Part shown: positions 54,268 through 61,633 of the stretch, one piece after another
How the letters are laid out: each line of letters opens with the position of its first letter
Position numbering within the stretch: position 1 is the stretch's first letter
Source of the DNA: CAYGYG01 sp964354155
Lineage (GTDB): Bacteria > Hydrothermota > Tepidihabitantia > SM23-42 > CAYGYG01
Length of the DNA stretch: 64,000 nucleotides
Direction of reading: 5' to 3'
Assembly (NCBI GenBank): GCA_964354155.1
Contig: CAYGYG010000010.1
Span: forward strand, 1-64,000
The notes under the pieces: generated by a model
Told to the model about the DNA's origin: nothing
Seen by the model: the letters and a program-made list of their open reading frames with translations, nothing else
The model's database searches: none
Translations under genes and position numbers: made by a program

Positions 54268-54465
54268 TCATTTTTCCTGATACTTGATCCTTCGATCGAG
54301 AAGTCTTTTCAGCGCTTCAATGACATGGTCCGTACTTGTATCAAAGAGATGCTTCCTCTGTAGTTCCTTCAGGCGGCGGGCCTCTTTCGCGCCGACGATG
54401 ATGGCTTTGTACTTATTGCCGTATTGCTGGATTATTCTTTCGACATCGACGATTAGTTTGCTCAT
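54268..54465 (-). CDS. rpoZ: RNA polymerase omega subunit
   Basis: A 65-residue omega with the family segment NKYKAIIVGAKEARRLKE. It helps assemble RNA polymerase. The usual neighbour gmk is not beside it. Its -10 is 8 bases before the ATG, so the message probably has no or almost no leader. It is the first gene of a seven-gene operon. Confidence 0.88.
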   Translation of the reverse strand: MSKLIVDVERIIQQYGNKYKAIIVGAKEARRLKELQRKHLFDTSTDHVIEALKRLLDRRIKYQEK

Positions 54466-54473
54466 AGCTGTAT

Positions 54474-54501
54474 ATCATATTGAAAACAAAGCCGAAGTCA
54501 A
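54474..54501 (-). promoter_or_regulatory. rpoZ operon promoter, predicted near-leaderless
   Basis: On the minus strand: TTGACT (54496-54501), 16 bases, TATGAT (54474-54479), then 8 bases to ATG 54465. Confidence 0.7.
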
Positions 54502-54599
54502 CACCAAATTGCTCAACGGAAACATCACGGCCACCGTGACGCTATCACCGTGATTTCCAGAGCGAGGAACGGCTTTTTCAGGGCGGCCGCAACACGCCC

Positions 54600-54627
54600 T
54601 TGACATTTCAGGTTATTGTTGTAGAAT
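54600..54627 (+). promoter_or_regulatory. Promoter of the HEAT-like/HD-GYP pair, predicted leaderless
   Basis: TTGACA at 54600-54605, 16 bases, TAGAAT at 54622-54627, then 6 bases to ATG 54634. Confidence 0.75.
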
Positions 54628-54633
54628 TCGGCG

Positions 54634-56265
54634 ATGGCTGATAAGGCAGTTGACACCGAGAGAATACAGGCCGCCCAGGCGATCATCACCGAGTTTGAGA
54701 AGACCCTCAAGATATCGCAGATGTACGACGAGCACCACCCGTCGGCCGTCAAGGCGGTCGAGAGATTCTACAGTAAGTTCTCACAATTTTTATCCCAGAA
54801 CGGCAACCTGATTCTCCGGGTCGGCCAGTTTGAGCTGTTTTATGAAGACAACCTTGTCTATCAGAACCTGGAAAGAAACACGAGCCTTGCTTTCAAGCTG
54901 TTTCGCGACGGATTGAGAGGCATCGGTTTTGAGCCGGGGCTTTCAATGGATGAAGCACTGGAGGTCATGCGGCTGTTCACCGTCGATTTCGGCGAGTCTG
55001 AGGAAGACGACCTGGTGACCAAGCTGTGGGAAAAAAACCTGCCCCACGTCCAGTACTGGGAGGCTGAAGAAGAGCTCCATCCGCCGGAGAGTGTTGAGCT
55101 CAAACAGTTTGAGAAGACCCCAGAGCCTCCGGGCGTGGATGTTGACCGACCGCCTGATGCCGAGGTTCCCCTTGAGGAGCTGCAGCTCCAACCCGAGGAA
55201 ATCGACCTCTTGAAGCAGGAAGTGGGGCTCATTGAGAAGGAAGGGATGTCGGTCGACTTAGTCGATATCGTCGAGCACGTGCTCAGGTCGAGCGAAGACC
55301 AGGCGATAAAGAGCCGTTTGATCGATGGGTCGCCGGGCCTGGTCTTCAATCTCCTAACCCGGTCAAGCTTTGCGGCTTTGAGCCGCTATCTCTATGTGCT
55401 TAAGAACCTGGCTGACTATGTCGGCGAGGTCGACCTTAAGACCACGAAACTTGTGCTCAACATATTCGCCCGGCTCGAGACTGAGTCAGTCATCCTCACG
55501 CTTGCCGAGGAGCTGGAAAAAGGCAACAAAGAGATCGAAGATTTCCTCGCTCATCTATCCAAGCAGGTCGTGGAACCGCTTTTCCGGTTGTTGGAGAATC
55601 TGACCAAGAATCCGGGGCGCCAGATTGTCATTCGCGCCCTGTCCCGGTTGACCGCCGACGATAAGAGCCCGGTGACGAGGCGGCTCGAAGCCCCCGATCA
55701 CGGCAAGGTGCAGGACGCCATTCTGATTCTTGAGGAAATCGGCGATGCACCCGCGGTTGAACTGCTCAAGGGAGTTCTCAAACGTCCCGAACCGGAACTC
55801 CGCCGTTTCCTGATCGAGAGCGTGGTCCGTGTCCGCTGGGAGGGAATCCGGCACATCCTCACCGAGGCGATCCGCGACCCCCAATTCGATATACGGCTGC
55901 TGGCACTGCGACAGATTGCCGAAACCAAGGACGGCTTTTTCGTCGACCCGATCATGGCGATCATTGCCGACAAGCGTTTTAGTCAGAAGGAAGTCGAGGA
56001 GCGGCGGGCGTTTCTCTACGCGGCGGCCGACTGCGGACAGCACCGGGTCGTAGATCTCCTGCGAGGTATGTTGAAGAAATGGGCGCTCTTTCCCTCCAAG
56101 AGAACGTGGGAAGCGCGTCAGATCGCGGCCTTTTCCCTGGCCCGCATCAACGACGAGAAGGCGCGCCAGGCGCTGGAAGGCGGGCTAGCGAGCCGTAATC
56201 GAAGGATGCGAGAGCTATGTACCCAGGCAGTGGTCCTGACCAGGAGAAAAGATGAGCAATCCTAA
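54634..56265 (+). CDS. HEAT-repeat-like protein paired with an HD-GYP protein
   Basis: 543 residues. Residues 1-130 form a helical/strand module that resembles the N-terminus of the next protein (FYEDNLV ... GLRGIGFEPGLSMDEALEV). An acidic, proline-containing linker (about 140-190) leads to alpha-helical repeats (about 220-540; LLKGVLKRPEPELRRFLIES, RQIAETKDGFFVDPIM) of HEAT style. No catalytic motif is seen; a scaffold or sensor role for the neighbouring phosphodiesterase is likely. It overlaps the next gene by 14 bases. Confidence 0.65.
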   Translation: MADKAVDTERIQAAQAIITEFEKTLKISQMYDEHHPSAVKAVERFYSKFSQFLSQNGNLILRVGQFELFYEDNLVYQNLERNTSLAFKLFRDGLRGIGFEPGLSMDEALEVMRLFTVDFGESEEDDLVTKLWEKNLPHVQYWEAEEELHPPESVELKQFEKTPEPPGVDVDRPPDAEVPLEELQLQPEEIDLLKQEVGLIEKEGMSVDLVDIVEHVLRSSEDQAIKSRLIDGSPGLVFNLLTRSSFAALSRYLYVLKNLADYVGEVDLKTTKLVLNIFARLETESVILTLAEELEKGNKEIEDFLAHLSKQVVEPLFRLLENLTKNPGRQIVIRALSRLTADDKSPVTRRLEAPDHGKVQDAILILEEIGDAPAVELLKGVLKRPEPELRRFLIESVVRVRWEGIRHILTEAIRDPQFDIRLLALRQIAETKDGFFVDPIMAIIADKRFSQKEVEERRAFLYAAADCGQHRVVDLLRGMLKKWALFPSKRTWEARQIAAFSLARINDEKARQALEGGLASRNRRMRELCTQAVVLTRRKDEQS

Positions 56266-57667
56266 GGAACTGGTCAACGAAGGTCGGTTGCTGGTCAATC
56301 TATTCTACATCTTTTTGAAGACAACTCGTATCCATGCCGCCAACAATGAATCAGTCATCAGCGCCGGGCAGAACTTGCTGGCGGCGGTCAACCGGATCAT
56401 GCCCCGCTATGGGCACTTGAAGATTCATCGCATCCATGACTACATGTTCTTCAACGAGCAGCGGATTCGCATCGACATCGAGGGATTCGCCGGCATCGAT
56501 TTTATGGTTGAGACCTACAAGTATTGGGGTATCGAAGCGCTCACCTTCAACCCCGGGACCACGCTGGAGGACCTAAGCAAGGTTGCCTACGCCGTCAACA
56601 CTGCGGTCCCGGAAGAAGAACGCACCTTTGCGAATTTCGAAAGCCGCCTTGCCGCCGCCAGCGTCGCAACGGTCGAGGCTGATGAATTCGTGCCGGGCGC
56701 CGCCCCGCGGCTTGAGCTTCTGGAAAACCGCGAGCGCGCCAAGCAATCGTACTTCAAGTCGATTCTGACAACGCGCGAGATCATGGAAAGCGTCGAATTC
56801 CATCGTTCGGCGAGCGGCAAGAAAGTCAAGCGTACCGTCTATTCGCTGGTCAATACGATCTCGGAAGACGAAAACAGCCTGCTCGGACTTGCCACCATCA
56901 AGAACTATGACGAGTACACGTACAACCATTCGGTAAATGTCAGCATTCTGGCGCTGGCGATGGGACAACGCCTGGGTTTGAGCCGGCTTCAGCTCGGGTA
57001 CCTGGGCATGGCCGGACTGTTCCACGACATCGGCAAGACTGATATCTCCAAGGAGATCGTGACCAAGCCTGGGTCGTTGAGTGATGAAGAGTGGCAGGTA
57101 ATGAAACGCCACCCGGTCTTCGGCCTTGAGAAAATACTCAGTCTCCGTCACCTCGACGACAATACCGCGGCCACGCTGGTGATCACTTTCCAGCATCACG
57201 TCAACGCCGACCGGAGCGGCTATCCGACCGGACCGGTAAGCCGGATGGCGAACCTGCTGAGCCGGGTCGTGCGGATCTGCGACGCCTATGACGCCATGAC
57301 CACTTCACGCCCCTACAAGCCGGTGCCGTTTCTGGCCGACCGGGCGCTGGCGCTGATGTGGCAGAAACGGGGGGTCTTCTACGATACGACCCTGATGAAG
57401 CTCTTTGTCAAGATGCTCGGTCTATACCCGATCGGGACCTTGGTTCAGCTGAGCTCCGGCGAAGTTGGGCTGGTGGTGCGGGCCAACTCCACGTCACTCG
57501 ACCGTCCCGCCGTCAAGCTGCTGCTCAATGACAAGGGCGAAAACGTCGACGGCGCGGTGATCGATCTGGCTGAGCAATACCGGGATCCCCGGGGCTTCAA
57601 GCGCTGGATCATAAAGTCTCTCCGGCCCGAAGCATTCAATATCAGCGTTCCGAGTTACTTCATGTAG
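56252..57667 (+). CDS. HD-GYP domain protein (possible cyclic-dinucleotide phosphodiesterase)
   Basis: 471 residues. An N-terminal module (about 10-130; MFFNEQRIRIDIEGFAGIDF) resembles that of the preceding gene. The HD-GYP domain (about 225-400) has NHSVNVSILALAMG, LFHDIGKTDI, KPGSLSDEEW and KRHPVFGLEKIL. The usual HHExxDGxGYP reads HHVNADRSGYP, so a glutamate ligand and a glycine are changed. HD-GYP enzymes break cyclic di-GMP or related messengers; with these changes activity is uncertain. It is coupled to the HEAT-like gene. Confidence 0.85.
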   Translation: MSNPKELVNEGRLLVNLFYIFLKTTRIHAANNESVISAGQNLLAAVNRIMPRYGHLKIHRIHDYMFFNEQRIRIDIEGFAGIDFMVETYKYWGIEALTFNPGTTLEDLSKVAYAVNTAVPEEERTFANFESRLAAASVATVEADEFVPGAAPRLELLENRERAKQSYFKSILTTREIMESVEFHRSASGKKVKRTVYSLVNTISEDENSLLGLATIKNYDEYTYNHSVNVSILALAMGQRLGLSRLQLGYLGMAGLFHDIGKTDISKEIVTKPGSLSDEEWQVMKRHPVFGLEKILSLRHLDDNTAATLVITFQHHVNADRSGYPTGPVSRMANLLSRVVRICDAYDAMTTSRPYKPVPFLADRALALMWQKRGVFYDTTLMKLFVKMLGLYPIGTLVQLSSGEVGLVVRANSTSLDRPAVKLLLNDKGENVDGAVIDLAEQYRDPRGFKRWIIKSLRPEAFNISVPSYFM

Positions 57668-57702
57668 TCCCTCCTCCGCCACTCTCTCCTCTCTGTATTT
57701 GG

Positions 57703-58734
57703 TCACCGGATCAGGATCTCGGTCAGCACACCGAAGTGATCGGAGGCGAAGAGGCCGTCGATTTCCTGGTTGATGACGACCCGGGCGTCGGTGATGTCGA
57801 GATCACTGCCCCGGACAAAAATATAGTCGATCCTCTTGCGGCCGGGCCACTGGTGTTTTCTCTCGGGCTCAACCTTTTGTTGAAGCGTAATGTTGGTATT
57901 GACCGAATCATCATACGTGTAGCCGGGCGGGGAACCGGTTTTCTCATAGGCGTCGACAAAACCGGCCTCCTTCAGCAAAGCAATCTCCTCGGCGTCGGCC
58001 AGGGCGTTAAGATCACCCATCACGACGGCGATGTCGTGCCCGGCAACCTTATCAATGAAGGCAACCGTCCGGCGGGCCTCGTCGTGCCGCCACTTCGCGC
58101 CCTCCGTCGCCTCGGCGCGGCGCCGGTCGTAGGTTTCCTGGTCGATCTTGCCGGCAGCAAGCTGTTCGTCGAGGTGCGACAGATAATGCTCGGTCATAAA
58201 GGGCGATGCGTGCCAGTGGGTGCTGAAGACGTACACGTTCTTGCTTCCGATGACGATGCGGGCGCCGATGATCTGGGTTGCATCCGAAAAATGGAGGGTG
58301 AAGAAGTTGCCGACGCAGCCGCCGGACAGCTTGAGACGGCCGGCGCTTTTCAGTTGGCGCGCGCGTTTTGCCAGAATGGCGTCACCTTCGCGCAAGTTGG
58401 TCGGCAGGCCGATGCAGCCGGCGCGAAGGCCTCCGACCCCAACATGATAGACGTAATCATACCCGAGCTCCCGGGCCAGGCGCCGTGCATACCCGGGGAG
58501 TTTGTTGGCTTCGTTGATCGCGATCACGTCGGCATCAAGTTCTTTCAGCTGGCGGGTGATGATCTCGATGCGCCGCGTCCGGGTTGACCTATCTTCGTAC
58601 TCGCCCATCTTGAAAGACCCCTTGTAGTCAAGCCCGGACCAGACGTTGACCGTGACCAGGCGCAGCGTGTCGGCGCCGAGCACGGCACTCAAGACCAGGC
58701 CTGCAATCAGAGTGCGGCCGACTCTTGGCTCCAT
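57703..58734 (-). CDS. Exported endonuclease/exonuclease/phosphatase-family hydrolase
   Basis: A 343-residue enzyme with a signal peptide (TLIAGLVLSAVLG). EEP-family motifs: VTVNVWSGLDYKG, VIAINEANK (catalytic Glu), STHWHASPF, GDLNALADAEE and SDHFGVLTE near the end. The family includes nucleases, sphingomyelinases and phosphatases; the substrate cannot be set. A GGAGGAATGA site and a clear promoter precede it. Confidence 0.85.
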   Translation of the reverse strand: MEPRVGRTLIAGLVLSAVLGADTLRLVTVNVWSGLDYKGSFKMGEYEDRSTRTRRIEIITRQLKELDADVIAINEANKLPGYARRLARELGYDYVYHVGVGGLRAGCIGLPTNLREGDAILAKRARQLKSAGRLKLSGGCVGNFFTLHFSDATQIIGARIVIGSKNVYVFSTHWHASPFMTEHYLSHLDEQLAAGKIDQETYDRRRAEATEGAKWRHDEARRTVAFIDKVAGHDIAVVMGDLNALADAEEIALLKEAGFVDAYEKTGSPPGYTYDDSVNTNITLQQKVEPERKHQWPGRKRIDYIFVRGSDLDITDARVVINQEIDGLFASDHFGVLTEILIR

Positions 58735-58792
58735 TCATTCCTCCATTGTTTTCTTGCAGGGTACGCCGCTGGAACTCGGCGCAGTTGATTCC

Positions 58793-58820
58793 ATTCTATT
58801 CGTCGACGACCTGATGTCAA
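58793..58820 (-). promoter_or_regulatory. Promoter of the EEP hydrolase
   Basis: On the minus strand: TTGACA (58815-58820), 16 bases, TAGAAT (58793-58798). The leader of about 55 nt has GGAGG. It is divergent from the promoter at 58859. Confidence 0.75.
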
Positions 58821-58858
58821 GAGGGGTTGCACGGCAGCGATCGGTGCTTAACGACCCC

Positions 58859-58886
58859 TTGACAAGGCTGGGGTATTGGGTACACT
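58859..58886 (+). promoter_or_regulatory. Promoter of the glycine-rich exported protein
   Basis: TTGACA at 58859-58864, 16 bases, TACACT at 58881-58886. The leader of about 30 nt contains AAGGAGG. Confidence 0.75.
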
Positions 58887-58922
58887 TTCTCTCGATCCGT
58901 GGTTGACGCAAGGAGGTAGACC

Positions 58923-59417
58923 ATGAGAAAAGGAATGAGAATCGACCGGATTGTACTGCTTATTGCCGCGGCCGGCGGTTGGTTGCTGGCCCAGACCGGT
59001 GATGCCAAGATCGCCGGCAAAGGGCAACTAACCGCAACCGGCAACGGCTTGGTGACCCTCAGGGGTTCGGGTGCGATAAGGGTGGACGGCGAGGGGACAT
59101 TGTGGTACAAAGGTGATGGTGAACTCGTTACGACCGGTGATGTGGTCCGCGAGACAATCGGCGAGTGGACGCTGATACTGAGCTTCAAGGGCGCGGCCGA
59201 AGCCAAAGGGGAAGACCTGCGTCTGTCCCTGTCCGGTAAGAACCTGATCATCAATGCGCGGGGTACCGGCAAAGCCTTGCTCTGGGGCAAGGGTACATTC
59301 TCAGCCCACGGCCGAACCGGCCTGTGGGGTGTGAAGTATACACCGATACCCTATACCGAAGGTCTGAAGAAGAAAGCCAAACCGAAAAGCCCGACCACCG
59401 AGACTGAAGGCGAATAG
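58923..59417 (+). CDS. Exported glycine-rich beta protein, unknown
   Basis: A 164-residue protein with a signal peptide (IVLLIAAAGGWLLAQ). The body is built of short glycine-spaced strands (GKGQLTATGNGLVTLRGSGA, RVDGEGTLWYKGDGEL), as in a stacked-strand solenoid or right-handed beta-helix. The C-terminal 20 residues are lysine-rich. I do not recognise a family. It has its own promoter and ribosome site. Confidence 0.65.
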   Translation: MRKGMRIDRIVLLIAAAGGWLLAQTGDAKIAGKGQLTATGNGLVTLRGSGAIRVDGEGTLWYKGDGELVTTGDVVRETIGEWTLILSFKGAAEAKGEDLRLSLSGKNLIINARGTGKALLWGKGTFSAHGRTGLWGVKYTPIPYTEGLKKKAKPKSPTTETEGE

Positions 59418-59444
59418 CGCACGGGGCAGGGGCGGGGCAAGAAC

Positions 59445-59484
59445 GAGGGACGACCGTTCGCTACGCTCACTAGGACGAGGGACG
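59445..59484 (+). repeat. 40-bp dispersed element, copy 2
   Basis: GAGGGACGACCGTTCGC at the start, GGACGAGGGACG at the end; it pairs with copy 1 at 37376-37415. Confidence 0.8.
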
Positions 59485-59494
59485 TGAGACGACG

Positions 59495-59559
59495 GATGCC
59501 GAAGGCAGCCGAAGGCAAGCATATCAGAATATCCGGGTATCAGTGGGCAGGATATCAGC
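59495..59559 (+). repeat. 65-bp dispersed element, direct copy
   Basis: It starts GATGCCGAAGGCAGCCGAAG and ends GTGGGCAGGATATCAGC; its inverted copy is at 41005-41069. Confidence 0.85.
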
Positions 59560-59631
59560 GGTCAGAAAATCAGATGCCGAACGTTCTAACGAATGAAACG
59601 TTCTAACGTTATAAACGATCTTAACGTTTTT

Positions 59632-59697
59632 CATCACTGTAATCCGCTGCCGTGTGCGTCCCGAGCGCAGCGAGGGAGCTCAGTCATTCATCACTGT
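59632..59697 (+). repeat. 66-bp dispersed element, copy 2
   Basis: It matches 37553-37618 except for one T/C change near the 3' end (CAGTCATTC against CAGTTATTC). Confidence 0.9.
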
Positions 59698-59700
59698 CTG

Positions 59701-59815
59701 CCCCGTTAGATGGGCTCCTTATTACATCTAATGGGGTAATCGATGATGTTTCATCACGGCCTGCCCCGTTAGACAGGAAGTCTAAACGGGGTAATCGACG
59801 ATGTTTCATCGTGGT
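59701..59815 (+). repeat. Tandem pair of two-hairpin elements
   Basis: Unit 1: CCCCGTTAGATG / CATCTAATGGGG (59701-59736), then TAATCGATGATGTTTCATCACGG. Unit 2: CCCCGTTAGAC / GTCTAAACGGGG (59764-59791), then TAATCGACGATGTTTCATCGTGG. Both hairpins stay paired although several stem bases differ (TGATG/CATCA against CGATG/CATCG), the sign of a conserved fold. The first hairpin also occurs at 48738. Confidence 0.75.
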
Positions 59816-59861
59816 TGTGAGGGTTTTGTGAGGATTAGGGGTATCCTATTCTGGAGGTGGC

Positions 59862-60067
59862 TAGTGTGTTGTCTCATAAGTAACATACCTGCAAAAAAGC
59901 TCATGTGCAGCACACTGAAGGGGGGTGGGGAAGAAGCGTCCCCACGCTTTTGGGGTAGCAGTGACCCAAAACGAAGTGCAGGGGAACGCCATAGGGGCGG
60001 AGCCCCTTGGAAGTGTCGTGTCCATAGCGTTAAGCTTCGGTAAACGAACTTGTGAGACATGACACTA
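59862..60067. mobile_element. MITE with imperfect terminal inverted repeats and TA ends
   Basis: The left end TAGTGTGTTGTCTCATAAGT and the right end, read on the other strand, TAGTGTCATGTCTCACAAGT match at 16 of 20 bases. TA flanks both sides, the target duplication of IS630/Tc1-mariner elements. At 206 bases it is too short for a transposase and would need one encoded elsewhere. Confidence 0.75.
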
Positions 60068-60170
60068 TGGAGTACTATTGTCTTACAGTCGTGGTGCGGC
60101 ACGGTCTATCGGCCGTTGTCCGGCCGTGGCGAATCGACCAGACCGAGGCAACAAACAAAAGGGAGGAAAG

Positions 60171-61523
60171 ATGAGACGTTGTTGCGTGATTCTTGCCGCG
60201 CTTGCGGCAATCCTGTGTGGAGACTATGACCTGAAGAACCATACCGCCAACCAATGGAAACTGCCGGTGACCAACTACGGTGAGTTCGGTCAGACCGGCG
60301 GTAGTGAGGCAGGCGGTGAGTGGCCGATCAATTCCGGGCACTACTACATCTTTGGTGCCGGGCCATGGATCGGGACTCTGGCCCCGAACGGCGATACGCT
60401 GGTTTCGGTCGGCTACAATCCAAACAGCGGCGGTAATGAATACGGTCCGGGCCTATACCGTCAGGGAGTGGGTGGTCATGCCAATCCGTTTGTCCGGGTA
60501 TATAAATATCCGGGTGACTGGCCCGCCAATCCGGATACGTTTCCCATGGCTCCGAGGACGCCGCTTGCCGTCGAGGTCACCTGGGCCTGTTATAGTGATG
60601 TCGATTCAGCCGTGCATGCCCCAAATGACACCCGGCCGATCGGCATTGATGTCTATCAGACCGGTTATGCCAATACCTTCTGGCTCGTACGAGATGTCGT
60701 TTTTCTCAAGTATGAAGTGAAGAACTGCACAACTTATACGATGCGGAATACGTACGCGGGCATTTGCATCGATGCTGATGTTGGCAACGCTTCAGACGAT
60801 GTCAATGGGGTGATCCTGCGGCGTTACTTCCCGGCCATCAGTGACACGGTAAAGGCGCTGGCCTACACCACCAACCGCCTGCCGGTGCCGGACTGGGGAG
60901 CAGTGGGAATGCTTCTGATAAAATCGCCAAGGAATCTCGGACTGACGGCATTCAAGGCTTTTACCATTGACATCGACCCGCCGCGCGATTGGGCGCGTTA
61001 CAAGACAATGGCCGGCTATAATTACCAGAATGGGCAGTACGAGCCATTTGACACGATTGATCCCGGTCCGGCCGACAAGCGGTTCATCATGTGCTCGGGT
61101 CCTTTTGACCTGGCGCCGGGGCAGAAAGAAGAGATGGTCATTGCGGTTATCGGCTCGGAATTCGACTATGTCGATACGATTCCACTGGTCCGGCGCGCCC
61201 GTGATGCAAAGTGGTTCTGGGAGCATGTCGTGCCGGTGGCCGAGCAAGGGGTGGCCGGCCGGCAACCGTCGGCTTTGCTCCGGATCAGTCACAATCCGGC
61301 ACGCCGCGGTGCGGCCATCACATATTCGTTGCCGGTTAGCACGAGGCTCTCGCTGAGACTCTTCGATGCTTCCGGCAGACTGACGAGCCGCCTTCTTGAA
61401 AGTAAGCAGGCCGCCGGTGATCACCGCGTCATGCTGCCGCCGGGCCTGGCCAGCGGCGTATACTTCGTCCGACTCGAGACCGAGGAAGAACGCGCCGAAC
61501 TCAAGTTTGTGGTCGTCAAGTGA
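60171..61523 (+). CDS. Secreted protein with type IX-like C-terminal domain
   Basis: A 450-residue protein from ATG 60171, which has GGGAGGAAAG directly upstream. A short signal peptide (CCVILAALAAILCG) is followed by a beta-rich body (HYYIFGAGPWIGTLAPNGDT) of unknown family. The last 80 residues (ISHNPARRGAAITYSLP, LASGVYFVRLETEEE) are the fourth copy of the FlgD/type IX-like domain. It starts about 100 bases beyond the MITE. A strong terminator follows. Confidence 0.75.
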   Translation: MRRCCVILAALAAILCGDYDLKNHTANQWKLPVTNYGEFGQTGGSEAGGEWPINSGHYYIFGAGPWIGTLAPNGDTLVSVGYNPNSGGNEYGPGLYRQGVGGHANPFVRVYKYPGDWPANPDTFPMAPRTPLAVEVTWACYSDVDSAVHAPNDTRPIGIDVYQTGYANTFWLVRDVVFLKYEVKNCTTYTMRNTYAGICIDADVGNASDDVNGVILRRYFPAISDTVKALAYTTNRLPVPDWGAVGMLLIKSPRNLGLTAFKAFTIDIDPPRDWARYKTMAGYNYQNGQYEPFDTIDPGPADKRFIMCSGPFDLAPGQKEEMVIAVIGSEFDYVDTIPLVRRARDAKWFWEHVVPVAEQGVAGRQPSALLRISHNPARRGAAITYSLPVSTRLSLRLFDASGRLTSRLLESKQAAGDHRVMLPPGLASGVYFVRLETEEERAELKFVVVK

Positions 61524-61552
61524 CGATGCATCATCGCTGAATCATCATCTGC

Positions 61553-61579
61553 GGGGCGGCTCAGCCGCCCCTTTTCTTT
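61553..61579 (+). terminator. Strong rho-independent terminator
   Basis: GGGGCGGC (61553-61560), loop TCA, GCCGCCCC (61564-61571), then TTTTCTTT. It ends the secreted-protein transcript just before the NamZ promoter. Confidence 0.9.
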
Positions 61580-61600
61580 GCGATGCCGGCCGGCTCGCTC

Positions 61601-61628
61601 TTGACCTTGCTGGATATTGTTGTATAAT
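61601..61628 (+). promoter_or_regulatory. namZ promoter, predicted leaderless
   Basis: TTGACC at 61601-61606, 16 bases, TATAAT at 61623-61628, then 5 bases to GTG 61634. Confidence 0.75.
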
Positions 61629-61633
61629 AGACC

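Larger units (their letters stand above)
59418..60170. other. Large repeat-mosaic intergenic island with a MITE
   Basis: 753 bases without a credible gene. In order: the 40-bp element copy 2 (59445-59484), the 65-bp element (59495-59559), two copies of AACGTTCTAACG (59580-59608), the 66-bp element copy 2 (59632-59697), two hairpin elements (59701-59815) and a MITE (59862-60067). Of the repeats shared between loci, only the C/G-tract element is missing here. Confidence 0.8.

Noticed and set aside
59580..59608. AACGTTCTAACG twice, considered as the start of a CRISPR array.
   Set aside because: Only two 12-base copies with a 5-base gap; no spacers and no cas genes.
59801..60043. 80-codon frame in the island before 60171.
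   Set aside because: It spans a hairpin repeat and most of the MITE and has no promoter or ribosome site.
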